Source of the DNA: Vibrio chagasii | GTDB lineage: Bacteria; Pseudomonadota; Gammaproteobacteria; Enterobacterales; Vibrionaceae | Direction: 5' to 3' | Assembly: GCF_002954585.1 (NCBI RefSeq) | Contig: NZ_MSCI01000001.1 | Location: 62,001-126,000, forward strand | Length of the DNA stretch: 64,000 nt | The notes under the pieces: generated by a model | Databases searched by the model: none | What the model was told of the DNA's origin: nothing | What the model saw: the letters and a program-made list of their open reading frames with translations, nothing else | Program-made: the position numbers and the translations under genes | Part shown: positions 35,828 through 45,242 of the stretch, piece by piece | Layout of the letters: each line of letters starts with the position of its first letter | How positions within the stretch are numbered: the stretch's first letter is position 1

Positions 35828-37534
35828 CTAAGAGTTCAGTTCTTTCTGGTGTTGCTCGATGAGCTTATCCATATATTCTTCACCTCGCTGACGAGTATCG
35901 TCATAGGTCTCTGTCCCTTCAAACTTTGTCACGGTTTCGTAATAAACCTTAACCTTTGGTTCTGTACCCGAAGGGCGGACGATAATGCGAGAGCCGTCTT
36001 CGAGATGATAGATAAGCACATCACTTGCCGGGAGGTTTATCGCCTCTGTTGCACCACCTGTAATAAAGCGTAGTGAAGACTGGAGATCTTCAATCACAGA
36101 TATCGCGATGCCATTGATTGTTTTTGGTTGTGCTGCGCGAAGTTTAGAGCCAATTGAAGGTGAATCTGGGTCCAGCGCGATGCTGCGTTGTGCATTGGTA
36201 TGAACACCATGCTCAAAGGAAATTTGAGCAAGAAGATCCCACACAGTTCGACCTTGAGATTTTAACTCTTCGACCAGTTGTGCAAAAACGACAATGGCTG
36301 ACAAACCATCTTTATCACGGACTTGAGTACCAATCGTATAGCCTAGCGCCTCTTCATAGGCGAAGAGGAACTCATTCTGTTCATCTTCCAACTGCATGCC
36401 AATGTTTGCTAACCATTTAAACCCTGTCAGAGTTTGGAAGTAGGTAGCACCGTGAGAGTTAGCGACTTTCTCAAGCAGGGTAGACGATACGATACTGTTA
36501 CCGACCAATTGGTTCTTAGTGTGCGGCTTTGACAGTAAGTAATGTGCGAATAGTACGCCTACTTGGTCACCCGTGAGCATTTTGTATGAGTCGTTACTCG
36601 TTCTTACTGCAACCGCAAATCGGTCCGCATCAGGGTCATTAGCACAAGCGATATCAGCATCGACGCTTTTCGCTAGATTAACCACAAGATCCATTGCCCC
36701 TTTTTCTTCTGGGTTAGGGAAGTTCACCGTTGGGAAGTGTCCATCAGGCTCTCTTTGCTCTGCAACGCTAAACACCTTGTGGAAACCTGAATCGTGGAGA
36801 AGATCTTCTGCCATCTGCGCGCCGACGCCATGCATTGCTGTGTAAGCGATAGTGGTTTTAGCCGATTCAATGTCGTTCTTTACAAATGGGCTTTGGTTGA
36901 TCGCCGCACGGTAGGTTTGATAGTAACCCTCGGTAAGCCACACTAACTTGCCTTGTTTTTCCGCATCACTGAGGCTCATCAAAGGGATAGGCTTAGTTGC
37001 TGCGGAGTCAATTTCAGCGGCAATACCAGCATCATGAGGCGGTATAATTTGTGCGCCATTTTCCCAGTATACCTTGAAGCCATTATATTCAGGTGGGTTG
37101 TGGCTAGCAGTTACCACAACGGCAGCTGCTGCGTTGAAATGCTCAATACCAAACGCAACGATAGGGGTCGCAGCCACATTCGATGTTAGATAAACCTTGA
37201 TGCCTAAAGCCGTCAGTACTGAAGCGGTATCAATAGCGAATTGCTTTGAATCTAATCGGCCATCATAGCCTACAACGACACCTCTCATGGTTGCGTTTGC
37301 CACATGTTCAATTAGATAGTGACCGAGTCCAGTTGCGGTTTCTTGAATGACTAAGCGGTTCATTCTGTTTGGGCCACATCCTACTTTGCCTCGAAGACCC
37401 GCTGTTCCAAATTCTAATCGCTGCGTAAAGCGGTCTTCTAATTCGTCATGCATTCCCTCATCGATGAGGTGTTGTAGCTCTTCACGAGTTCTTGGATCTG
37501 GGTCTCTAGCTAACCAATTCATAGCATCTTGCAT
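35828..37534 (-). CDS. Phosphoglucomutase/phosphomannomutase
   Basis: A 568-residue alpha-D-phosphohexomutase interconverting 1- and 6-phosphates of glucose or mannose (possibly also ribose). The four family loops are visible: the catalytic serine loop TASHNPPEYNGFKVYW, the metal-binding NDPDADRFAV, the sugar-binding EEALGYTIGTQ and the phosphate-binding RPSGTEPKVKVYYE. Length and the N-terminal WLARDPDPRTREELQ segment place it in the PgcA-like long subgroup rather than ManB, which is present separately at 51.6 kb. It is monocistronic. Confidence 0.9.
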   Translation of the reverse strand: MQDAMNWLARDPDPRTREELQHLIDEGMHDELEDRFTQRLEFGTAGLRGKVGCGPNRMNRLVIQETATGLGHYLIEHVANATMRGVVVGYDGRLDSKQFAIDTASVLTALGIKVYLTSNVAATPIVAFGIEHFNAAAAVVVTASHNPPEYNGFKVYWENGAQIIPPHDAGIAAEIDSAATKPIPLMSLSDAEKQGKLVWLTEGYYQTYRAAINQSPFVKNDIESAKTTIAYTAMHGVGAQMAEDLLHDSGFHKVFSVAEQREPDGHFPTVNFPNPEEKGAMDLVVNLAKSVDADIACANDPDADRFAVAVRTSNDSYKMLTGDQVGVLFAHYLLSKPHTKNQLVGNSIVSSTLLEKVANSHGATYFQTLTGFKWLANIGMQLEDEQNEFLFAYEEALGYTIGTQVRDKDGLSAIVVFAQLVEELKSQGRTVWDLLAQISFEHGVHTNAQRSIALDPDSPSIGSKLRAAQPKTINGIAISVIEDLQSSLRFITGGATEAINLPASDVLIYHLEDGSRIIVRPSGTEPKVKVYYETVTKFEGTETYDDTRQRGEEYMDKLIEQHQKELNS

Positions 37535-37985
37535 AATTACTGAACCTTTTAATGTCGGTATGACTTACTGTTGGGATTAATTTAAGTGATATTGATTATC
37601 ATTTCCATGAAAGCAATCGTAAAACTCGATTTAAATAAACTCCAACGGCAAAGACATGTCGGCTAAGCTATTCTAAATAATTGACTATTTTGTAAGTAAA
37701 CTTACCTTGAACAATTGGATATCACTAACTAGCCTTTTACATAAATATAACAAAATTGAACGATTTCGCCGTTTTTGAATCTTTCGTTGAAACCTCCGGA
37801 CTTTGTGAGACGTATAAGCCGACACGTAAGACAGGAGTGTTCAGCCCCGTAAAGGCTGTGCCGACGCGAGTTGTAGATTGAGATTCAGCCTTTTCATGCG
37901 AAGCCGGTACAGCAATGAGTGTTGTTGGGCTCGCTCCGACATTTTGGTCGTATATATCCAATTAGGAAGGATAAGGAGAGATCTT
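37535..37985 (+). other. Upstream region of the oxidase operon with a structured GC-rich leader
   Basis: No convincing gene. The first part is AT-rich. From about 37790 to 37960 the base composition rises sharply and short inverted repeats appear (for example CAGCC/GGCTG at 37843-37858), so the caa3 operon mRNA probably has a folded 5' leader of 150 to 200 bases. I do not recognise a known riboswitch in it. Open frames there on both strands look non-coding. Confidence 0.45.
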
Positions 37986-39188
37986 TTGAAAAGATTACTG
38001 GTTAGGCTAGGGTGGCTGTTGAATAGTTTTGTTGTGCTACTGGCATCGGTCTCGGCGAATGCGAACAGTGAATACAACATGACCCAAGGTGTGACAGAGA
38101 TAAGTGGACAAGTCTACGAGCTCCACATGCTGATCTTCTACATCTGTTGTGCAATCGCCTTTGTGGTTTTCGGGGTGATGTTTTATTCTATTCTAAGGCA
38201 CCGAAAGTCGAAGGGCGCGGTGGCTGCTCACTTTCATGAAAGTACCAAAGTCGAAATCCTCTGGACCATTATCCCCATCATTATTCTCATCGCTATGGCG
38301 ATCCCCGCTACTAAAACCTTGATAGCGATGGAAGACACTTCCCAATCCGAACTCACCGTCAAGATTACTGGCTCACAATGGAAATGGCATTACAGCTATT
38401 TCGGTGAAGATGTTGAGTTCTTCAGTTTGCTCGCAACTAGTGACAAAGAAATCGAAGGTATTGAAGTAAAAGGGGCGCACTATTTGCTGGAGGTTGATAA
38501 ACCACTTGTGCTGCCCATAGACCGGAAAGTACGTTTTTTAATGACATCAGATGATGTTATCCATTCGTGGTGGGTGCCGGCTTTTGCTGTTAAGAAAGAC
38601 ACCATCCCGGGATTTATTAATGAAGCTTGGACCAAAATCGATGAACCAGGCGTTTACCGAGGACAATGTGCGGAGCTTTGTGGTCGTGCTCATGGCTTCA
38701 TGCCGATAGTTGTTCATGCAATGGAAGAGAACGAATTTGATGCATGGCTAGCGGAACAGAAAGAGTTAGCTATAGCGGCGAAACAAGCGGCTCAAGATGC
38801 ATTAGACGCGTCACTTTCGTTGGAAGAGTTGAACACCATAGGTGAAGAGGTCTACAAAACTCGTTGCGCGGTTTGTCACCAAGCTAACGGCGAAGGTATC
38901 CCTGGAGCGTTTCCTGCTATCAAAGGTAGCCCAGTTGCTCTTGGAGATGTGGATGTTCATATCGACACTATTGTTTACGGTCGAGGAGGCACGGCAATGC
39001 AGGCCTTCGACAATCAGTTGACTGAGAAAGAGATTGCAGCAGTCGTGACCTACCAACGAAATGCTTGGGGGAATGACACTGGCGATGTGGTTCAAGCTTC
39101 AGATGTTAATGCCTATAAGGTTAAACAGTCGGGTGGAGCGGAAGGCTCTGCGGATGATGCACAAAGTGATGCTAAGGAGCAGCTATGA
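37986..39188 (+). CDS. ctaC: Cytochrome c oxidase subunit II with fused cytochrome c domain
   Basis: Subunit II of a caa3-type heme-copper oxidase. It receives electrons at the CuA centre on the periplasmic side. The 400 residues begin with a signal peptide, then two membrane helices (about 60-85 and 100-120 after processing), the CuA domain with C228-AELC-GRAHGFM (Cys228, Cys232, His236, Met239), and a C-terminal heme c domain with CAVCH at 294-298. The start is a TTG at 37986 with AAGGAGAG six bases upstream. It overlaps ctaD by four bases (ATGA). Confidence 0.93.
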   Translation: MKRLLVRLGWLLNSFVVLLASVSANANSEYNMTQGVTEISGQVYELHMLIFYICCAIAFVVFGVMFYSILRHRKSKGAVAAHFHESTKVEILWTIIPIIILIAMAIPATKTLIAMEDTSQSELTVKITGSQWKWHYSYFGEDVEFFSLLATSDKEIEGIEVKGAHYLLEVDKPLVLPIDRKVRFLMTSDDVIHSWWVPAFAVKKDTIPGFINEAWTKIDEPGVYRGQCAELCGRAHGFMPIVVHAMEENEFDAWLAEQKELAIAAKQAAQDALDASLSLEELNTIGEEVYKTRCAVCHQANGEGIPGAFPAIKGSPVALGDVDVHIDTIVYGRGGTAMQAFDNQLTEKEIAAVVTYQRNAWGNDTGDVVQASDVNAYKVKQSGGAEGSADDAQSDAKEQL

Positions 39189-40846
39189 GTTCACCAATCG
39201 AAAAGCCGGTGAAATCGGCGCCTGCAGAAGACCAGGCTCTAAGTCATACTTTAGATGGTACCTTAGACAGCCATGACTTACCTTCGGACGATCACGATTC
39301 CCATGCCGCTCCTAAAGGATGGGCGCGTTGGCTGTATTCAACCAATCATAAAGACATAGGTACGCTATATCTGTGGTTCAGTTTCGCCATGTTCCTAACT
39401 GGCGGTGCGATGGCGATGGTGATCCGTGCGGAGCTATTCCAACCGGGTCTGCAGCTTGTTGAACCTGATTTCTTCAACCAGATGACGACAGTCCATGGCT
39501 TGATCATGGTATTTGGCGCGGTAATGCCTGCATTCACAGGGCTCGCCAACTGGATGATCCCTATGATGATCGGCGCGCCAGATATGGCGTTACCTCGAAT
39601 GAACAACCTCAGTTTCTGGATCTTACCTTTCGCTTTCCTAATCTTGATTGGATCGTTGTTTACTGAAGGGGGCGGTCCGAGTTTTGGCTGGACATTCTAC
39701 GCACCGCTCTCAACGACGTATGGCCCAGATAGCACGGCTTTGTTTGTATTCTCTGTTCACATCATGGGTATTAGCTCAATCATGGGCGCGATCAACGTTA
39801 TCGTGACTATCGTGAACATGAGAGCTCCGGGTATGACTTGGTTTAAATTGCCAATGTTTGTTTGGACTTGGTTAATCACAGCTTTCTTGCTGATAGCCGT
39901 AATGCCCGTTCTCGCAGGGGCTGTGACCATGGTGTTGACCGACAAATACTTTGGGACGAGCTTCTTCGATGCGGCCGGTGGCGGTGACCCCGTCATGTTC
40001 CAGCACATATTTTGGTTCTTTGGGCACCCGGAAGTTTACATCATGATTTTGCCATCCTTTGGTATTGTTTCAGCAATCATTCCTGCCTTTAGTGGTAAGC
40101 GTTTATTTGGTTACCATTCCATGGTGTACGCGACCTGTAGTATCGCAATCTTGTCTTTCCTAGTTTGGGCGCACCACATGTTCACCACGGGGATGCCCGT
40201 CTTTGCAGAGCTGTTCTTCATGTATTGCACCATGTTGATTGCAGTGCCCACTGGGGTAAAAGTCTTTAACTGGGTCGCAACCATGTGGCGAGGTGCATTG
40301 ACCTTCGAAACCCCAATGTTGTTCACCATTGCCTTTATTGTTTTGTTTACGATAGGTGGCTTGTCTGGATTGATGTTGGCTATTGTTCCTGCAGATTTCC
40401 AATACCACGACACCTATTTTGTAGTGGCTCACTTCCACTATGTTCTGGTGACTGGTGCCGTGTTCTCGATAATGGCCGCCGCCTATTATTGGTTGCCTAA
40501 GTGGACAGGACATATGTACGACCACAAGCTCAGTCTATGGCATTTCTGGACGTCAGTAATCTCAGTGAATGTTCTATTCTTCCCTATGCACTTCCTAGGT
40601 TTAGCGGGGATGCCACGTCGTATTCCAGACTACGCTATCCAGTTCGCTGACGTTAACCAAGTGGTGTCGATAGGGGGCTTCGCCTTTGGATTATCTCAAT
40701 TGATCTTCTTGTGGTTGGTTATTAAGTGTGTAAGAGGTGGTGAGCCAGCATCAAGCAAGCCATGGGAACGTGCTGAAGGGCTAGAATGGACGGTACCAAG
40801 CCCTGCACCTCATCATACCTTTACTCATCCACCTAAAATCGATTAG
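39185..40846 (+). CDS. ctaD: Cytochrome c oxidase subunit I
   Basis: Catalytic subunit with low-spin heme, heme a3 and CuB, reducing oxygen to water and pumping protons. The 553 residues have a polar N-terminus of about 55 residues with a histidine/aspartate-rich stretch, then about twelve membrane helices. Key sites are visible: GHPEVYIMILPSFG with the cross-linked His-Tyr of CuB, WAHHMFTTGM with the two other CuB histidines, and HDTYFVVAHFHYVL with the heme ligands. It belongs to the type A oxidases, matching the heme A genes downstream. Confidence 0.96.
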   Translation: MSSPIEKPVKSAPAEDQALSHTLDGTLDSHDLPSDDHDSHAAPKGWARWLYSTNHKDIGTLYLWFSFAMFLTGGAMAMVIRAELFQPGLQLVEPDFFNQMTTVHGLIMVFGAVMPAFTGLANWMIPMMIGAPDMALPRMNNLSFWILPFAFLILIGSLFTEGGGPSFGWTFYAPLSTTYGPDSTALFVFSVHIMGISSIMGAINVIVTIVNMRAPGMTWFKLPMFVWTWLITAFLLIAVMPVLAGAVTMVLTDKYFGTSFFDAAGGGDPVMFQHIFWFFGHPEVYIMILPSFGIVSAIIPAFSGKRLFGYHSMVYATCSIAILSFLVWAHHMFTTGMPVFAELFFMYCTMLIAVPTGVKVFNWVATMWRGALTFETPMLFTIAFIVLFTIGGLSGLMLAIVPADFQYHDTYFVVAHFHYVLVTGAVFSIMAAAYYWLPKWTGHMYDHKLSLWHFWTSVISVNVLFFPMHFLGLAGMPRRIPDYAIQFADVNQVVSIGGFAFGLSQLIFLWLVIKCVRGGEPASSKPWERAEGLEWTVPSPAPHHTFTHPPKID

Positions 40847-40857
40847 AGGGATGAGTT

Positions 40858-41466
40858 ATGAGTGACAAGCAAAGCGATCTATATAGAAACCAACCAAAGC
40901 GGTCAACCAAGAAGCTGACGGGGTACTTAGTATTGGGTGTTGTGGCGATGTTTGGTTTCGGTTTCGCTTTGGTGCCGCTTTACGATGTGATGTGCGAGGC
41001 TTTGGGTATTAATGGCAAAACCAATACGGTGTCAGCGGTTCAGCCACGTGGGATGCAGCCTGACTATTCTCGCACCGTTCGTGTGGAGTTTATGTCGCAC
41101 ATCAAACCTGATATGCCCTGGCAGTTTGTTCCTGAAGAGCGTGTGTTAGAAGTTCACCCTGGTGAGGTGATTCAAACGAACTATATAGCCAAAAATTTAT
41201 CAGGAAACTCTCTAGTGGGACAAGCTGTGCCTTCAGTATCCCCGGGGATGGGGGCGACTTACTTCAATAAGATGGAGTGTTTCTGCTTTAACCAGCAACC
41301 ATTAGATGGACATAAAAGCGCTGAAATGGGATTGATTTTTTATATAGAGCCGGATATTCCAGAATCGATTCATACACTGACGCTCTCTTATACGCTGTTT
41401 AACATTACGAGTGAAGTGGCCGGGGAATCAAGTAGTGCTGAGCACAATGCAATCGCGAGTAACTAG
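40858..41466 (+). CDS. ctaG: Cytochrome c oxidase assembly protein Cox11/CtaG
   Basis: Copper chaperone that helps insert CuB into subunit I. The 202 residues have an N-terminal membrane helix (about 20-40) and a periplasmic immunoglobulin-like domain carrying the copper-binding motif MECFCFNQQPL. The segment VPLYDVMCEALGINGKT is also typical. It sits 11 bases after ctaD, between subunits I and III, the usual order in proteobacterial operons. Confidence 0.94.
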   Translation: MSDKQSDLYRNQPKRSTKKLTGYLVLGVVAMFGFGFALVPLYDVMCEALGINGKTNTVSAVQPRGMQPDYSRTVRVEFMSHIKPDMPWQFVPEERVLEVHPGEVIQTNYIAKNLSGNSLVGQAVPSVSPGMGATYFNKMECFCFNQQPLDGHKSAEMGLIFYIEPDIPESIHTLTLSYTLFNITSEVAGESSSAEHNAIASN

Positions 41467-41495
41467 GAACCAGAATCAACATAAGGAGTTGAGCG

Positions 41496-42380
41496 ATGAG
41501 TTCTAAAAAGGAAGTTTATTTCGTTCCACATCAAAGCCATTGGCCATTAGTCGGTGCCGTTGCGCTGTTTCTTGTTGCCGTTGGAGCTGGTTTAACCGTG
41601 CAAAACATGGGTACTGATGCCGCTGGTGGTGTATTCGGTAAGGCTGTGCTGTTTGTTGGGTTTGCGGTGTTGTTGTACATGCTTGCTGGTTGGTTTAGCA
41701 ATGTGATAACGGAATCCTTGAGCGGCCTCTATTCTGAGCAAATATCCCGCTCTTTCAGGCAAGGCATGAGTTGGTTCATCTTTTCTGAAATCATGTTCTT
41801 CGGTGCTTTCTTTGGCGCACTGTTCTATGCTCGTATGATTTCTGTCCCATGGATTGGCGGGGCGGGCAACAATGCAATGACTCACGAAGTGTTGTGGCCA
41901 ATGTTCCAATCAATGTGGCCGCTGACCACGACACCGGATGGTGTAACAACACAAGCTATGCCGTGGCAAGGTATTCCTCTTAAGAACACTATAATCCTAT
42001 TACTCTCTTCAATCACGCTACATATGGCGCATTTAAGCCTCGAACAAAACAAGCGTATGGCGTTAATCGTTTGGTTAGAGATCACTATCGTTCTTGCTGG
42101 GTTCTTCTTATTTTTCCAAGTTGAAGAGTATATCCATGCTTACCAAGATATGGGCCTGACCCTTCAATCGGGAATCTATGGCAACACCTTCTTCTTACTG
42201 ACGGGTTTCCATGGTTTACATGTCTGCTTAGGGACGATCTTTTTAATCGTACTGTTGGCTAGGGTTGCCAAAGATCATTTTACACCCAAAGACCATTTTG
42301 CATTCCAAGCTGGCAGCTGGTATTGGCACTTTGTTGATGTGGTTTGGTTAGGATTATTCGTGTTTGTTTACGTCCTTTAG
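41496..42380 (+). CDS. ctaE: Cytochrome c oxidase subunit III
   Basis: Membrane subunit of the oxidase with about seven helices in 294 residues. Typical segments include the N-terminal YFVPHQSHWPLVGA, the MSWFIFSEIMFFGAFFGA helix, and TGFHGLHVCLGTIFL with GSWYWHFVDVVWLGLFVFVYV at the end. It stabilises subunit I and the proton channel. It is 29 bases after ctaG, preceded by an AAGGAG ribosome site. Confidence 0.95.
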   Translation: MSSKKEVYFVPHQSHWPLVGAVALFLVAVGAGLTVQNMGTDAAGGVFGKAVLFVGFAVLLYMLAGWFSNVITESLSGLYSEQISRSFRQGMSWFIFSEIMFFGAFFGALFYARMISVPWIGGAGNNAMTHEVLWPMFQSMWPLTTTPDGVTTQAMPWQGIPLKNTIILLLSSITLHMAHLSLEQNKRMALIVWLEITIVLAGFFLFFQVEEYIHAYQDMGLTLQSGIYGNTFFLLTGFHGLHVCLGTIFLIVLLARVAKDHFTPKDHFAFQAGSWYWHFVDVVWLGLFVFVYVL

Positions 42381-42402
42381 CGAAGCGACAAGGCTAAAGG
42401 CT

Positions 42403-42633
42403 TTAATAAGGACGAGGGTTGGGCGTTATCACTCCTGACCCTAAAGCTAGCAATAGCAGTAACACAGCAATAGCTGACCACATAACTCGACGCCCCAAGA
42501 AGTGACTCAGCTTTTTGCCATTGTGTTTGCTCGAAGCGATTTGAATGAGCCCTTTCATTAAGTTGAATGCGATGAAAAACAGCAGGGCAACCAACACAAC
42601 TTTGAATAACAGGATAAAGGTAGGTGACGCCAT
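42403..42633 (-). CDS. DUF2909 twin-membrane-segment protein
   Basis: A 76-residue protein with two hydrophobic segments (about 6-26 and 48-68), characteristic of the DUF2909 family that often accompanies cytochrome oxidase genes. It is the only minus-strand gene in the oxidase operon. A ribosome site TGGAG lies eight bases before its ATG. The start codon at 42631-42633 is one base away from the GTG start of the SURF1 gene on the other strand, so each leader lies inside the other gene. Function is unknown. Confidence 0.78.
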   Translation of the reverse strand: MASPTFILLFKVVLVALLFFIAFNLMKGLIQIASSKHNGKKLSHFLGRRVMWSAIAVLLLLLALGSGVITPNPRPY

Positions 42634-42634
42634 A

Positions 42635-43444
42635 GTGATAACTCCAAACCGTTTGAATCATGATGAACGAACGTTCCGCAGTAAAGGTTTTTGGTTTGCG
42701 GTTGCTTTAACTTTGGTTTCAGTCGGCATTTTAATCAAGTTGGGTTTATGGCAGTTAGACAGAGGTAACGAGAAACTACGTTATGAGCAGCAGCTATCGC
42801 AGAGAGCAGTGCAGTCTCCTAAGCCGCTAGATACAGTGCTCAATGAATGGCGAGAGGCAAGCGTTGGAACTCAGCAGCCGGTGTCCCCTTCGACCTTAAA
42901 TGGCTTGAAAGCTGACGTCGAATTAGTGAAACCGAGTGGTTTGATTCTCTTGTTGGACAACCAAATCAATCAAGGAACGGTGGGGTATGTGATTTACATG
43001 CTGAGCGAGGTTCAAACTCAAGATGGCAGAAAACAGCTTTTGATCGATCTTGGATTCGTTGCAGCAAGTAATGACAGAAGAGAGCTACCAGAAATAGGAA
43101 AGATCACGCTACCAATCGAGATGTCTGGTCGCTTGTACACACGTTCGGTGAATCCGTTAAGTCAGGAACTTGGTCTAGAAAACACGACGCCGAAAAGGAT
43201 TCAAAACAGCAACATAGAAGCGTTATCACAATACACAGGACAAGAGGTGTTGCCGTTCATTTTTCAACCTCAGAGCTTGGATTCATGGCCTTATGAAATG
43301 TTATGGCGTCCGACAGCGATGAAGTCTGAGAAGCACTTTGGTTACTCATTTCAATGGTTTGTGATGGCTGCAGTATTGCTTTCGCTGATGCTTTTGATTG
43401 GGTTCAGATACTTAAAGAAACATAGTCACATGAATAAGAAGTAA
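42635..43444 (+). CDS. SURF1-family oxidase assembly protein
   Basis: A 269-residue membrane protein that helps heme A insertion into subunit I. The two membrane segments are near each end (the FWFAVALTLVSVGILIKLGLWQLDRG start and a helix at about 240-260). The motif GLWQLDRGNEK and the SWPYEMLWRP segment mark SURF1. The GTG start at 42635 has AGGTAGGTGA in front. The frame stays open upstream, but no better start exists. It belongs to the caa3 operon. Confidence 0.88.
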   Translation: MITPNRLNHDERTFRSKGFWFAVALTLVSVGILIKLGLWQLDRGNEKLRYEQQLSQRAVQSPKPLDTVLNEWREASVGTQQPVSPSTLNGLKADVELVKPSGLILLLDNQINQGTVGYVIYMLSEVQTQDGRKQLLIDLGFVAASNDRRELPEIGKITLPIEMSGRLYTRSVNPLSQELGLENTTPKRIQNSNIEALSQYTGQEVLPFIFQPQSLDSWPYEMLWRPTAMKSEKHFGYSFQWFVMAAVLLSLMLLIGFRYLKKHSHMNKK

Positions 43445-43503
43445 ATACTTGTAACGACATAAACACGGTTAGCGATCGGCAGCGACTAATACAGGGAATC
43501 AAA

Positions 43504-44112
43504 ATGGATAAGTCTCAAACACAAACTAAAAAGGAAAGTACCGATGCTAATCTTGCTGCGTTTAAGCAGCGCCGCTCACGTGGTCGACTTGTACTCATCG
43601 GATTGATTTTGGTCTTTGCCTTACCTGCCATTATCGCTAAAACCGTCTTAGAGCAAAATTGGTACACATCTGGTGTGACAAATACGGGGGAGTTAGTTGA
43701 GCCAAGAGTGACTCTACAAGATTTTGGGCTGAGGGCTCCGAAGGAAGGAGAAGGGTGGTTGGTGGGTTATATTGCGCCAACGGACTGCGATAGCTTATGC
43801 GCACAACAAATCTACTACTTGAACCAAAGCTACTTAGCGCTAGGGAAGAACAAAGAGCGAGTGACTGCTGTGGTTTTTGTCTCTGAAGGAGATGCATTAC
43901 CAGGAGCATTTAACAAACCTGATTTGTCATTTCTGTCTGGTGGGGAGCAGTTGAGCACCAAGTTCGCGCCAGCTTCGATTGTTATCATTGATCCCCTTGG
44001 TCAACTAGTTATGGAATACAAAAGTGTCTCAGAACCGTCGCAGTTAGTCGGGCAGTCCAAAGGCATGATTCATGACCTCAGAAAGCTTCTTAAGTTGTCA
44101 CGTGTTGGGTAG
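43504..44112 (+). CDS. Membrane-anchored protein with CxxxC, SCO-like
   Basis: A 202-residue protein with one membrane segment (about 28-46) and a periplasmic domain. The APTDCDSLCAQQ stretch carries Cys95 and Cys99 in the CxxxC spacing used by SCO1/SenC copper chaperones, and the surrounding strands (GWLVGYIAP, VVFVSEG, IVIIDPLGQLVMEY) fit a thioredoxin fold. The late metal-binding histidine of classical SCO is not evident. It lies between SURF1 and heme A synthase, so a role in copper delivery or thiol reduction for the CuA site is plausible but unproven. Confidence 0.75.
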   Translation: MDKSQTQTKKESTDANLAAFKQRRSRGRLVLIGLILVFALPAIIAKTVLEQNWYTSGVTNTGELVEPRVTLQDFGLRAPKEGEGWLVGYIAPTDCDSLCAQQIYYLNQSYLALGKNKERVTAVVFVSEGDALPGAFNKPDLSFLSGGEQLSTKFAPASIVIIDPLGQLVMEYKSVSEPSQLVGQSKGMIHDLRKLLKLSRVG

Positions 44113-44183
44113 CTGATAAGCGAATCGGTTTGACTGTGTTGACTGAACTCTGGCAGCGAAAGAGAATAAGTATAGGGAGATAA

Positions 44184-45242
44184 ATGATGCAGAACAAAGC
44201 CCCTGATTTACTCATGCTCGTGATGCGAGTGACTATCTTACTGACGCTGACAGTGATTGTGCTCGGTGCTTATACCCGATTATCGGACGCTGGGCTTGGT
44301 TGCCCTGACTGGCCTGGGTGTTATGGAAAGCTCACAGTCCCGTCTGATGCACTAGCGGTAAACCAAGCCAACCTCCAATTCCCTGAACGTGCTCTTGAGG
44401 CTGACAAAGCTTGGATAGAGATGATACATCGCTACTTTGCTGGTTCTTTAGGGCTTCTTATCTTTGTCGTCGTCGCTTGGTGTATTAAGAAGAACATGAC
44501 TTCTGCTGGGCTACCGTTGCTTATTGCGGCAACGGTGATCTTTCAAGCTTTGTTAGGTATGTGGACGGTAACCCTTAAGCTGATGCCAGTTGTGGTGATG
44601 GCGCATTTGATGGGAGGCTTCACTCTACTGTCTTTGCTCTGCTTACTCTATTGCCGCCTCTCTAATGTCCAGACTCGCTTCGGTGTAACGACGCACTCGG
44701 CGACTATCAAGTTTGCTGCACTTTTTGGCTTGGTAGTTGTAGTTGGACAGATCTTACTTGGCGGTTGGACATCTTCAAATTATGCCGCGTTGGTATGTAC
44801 TCAACTGCCTATTTGTGAAGGTAACTGGACAAGTTATCTAGATTTCAAGAATGCGTTCGACTTTGCGCAGCACGGGCATGATAACTATGAGTTTGGTGTG
44901 CTCGAGTATCCTGCAAGGCTCACCATACATGTCATGCATAGGTTTGGCGCTATTGTGGCAACGATAACGGTGCTAATGGTTGTGTATCAGTTGTGGAAGT
45001 TTGGTCAAACAGCGCACCAAAAGCTGGGTGTCATTCTGGCACTGGTATTAGCCGTGCAGGTCAGTTTAGGGATCAGTAACGTGTGGTTCCATCTACCGAT
45101 TTCAGTGGCCGTGCTGCATAACTTAGTTGCGGCGATACTGCTTGTCAGTTTGGTTGTGACAAACTTTGTCGTGTGGCAACGAAAACCGAGTGAGCGCTTG
45201 GTAAAGAGCAGTGTATTACAAGGAGGTAATCATGGTCAGTAG
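44184..45242 (+). CDS. ctaA: Heme A synthase (COX15/CtaA)
   Basis: Inner-membrane heme O monooxygenase making heme A. The 352 residues form about eight helices. Diagnostic segments are [16 protein letters not shown], the heme-ligand region [21 protein letters not shown], the cysteine pair in CTQLPICEG, the second-half [11 protein letters not shown] and [16 protein letters not shown] lies seven bases before its ATG. It overlaps ctaB by 11 bases. Confidence 0.94.
   Translation: MMQNKAPDLLMLVMRVTILLTLTVIVLGAYTRLSDAGLGCPDWPGCYGKLTVPSDALAVNQANLQFPERALEADKAWIEMIHRYFAGSLGLLIFVVVAWCIKKNMTSAGLPLLIAATVIFQALLGMWTVTLKLMPVVVMAHLMGGFTLLSLLCLLYCRLSNVQTRFGVTTHSATIKFAALFGLVVVVGQILLGGWTSSNYAALVCTQLPICEGNWTSYLDFKNAFDFAQHGHDNYEFGVLEYPARLTIHVMHRFGAIVATITVLMVVYQLWKFGQTAHQKLGVILALVLAVQVSLGISNVWFHLPISVAVLHNLVAAILLVSLVVTNFVVWQRKPSERLVKSSVLQGGNHGQ

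Noticed and set aside
37878..37985. Upstream extension of ctaC to a TTG at 37878
   Set aside because: The extra 36 residues are not hydrophobic or conserved-looking, and the TTG at 37986 has a strong AAGGAGAG ribosome site followed by a normal signal peptide.
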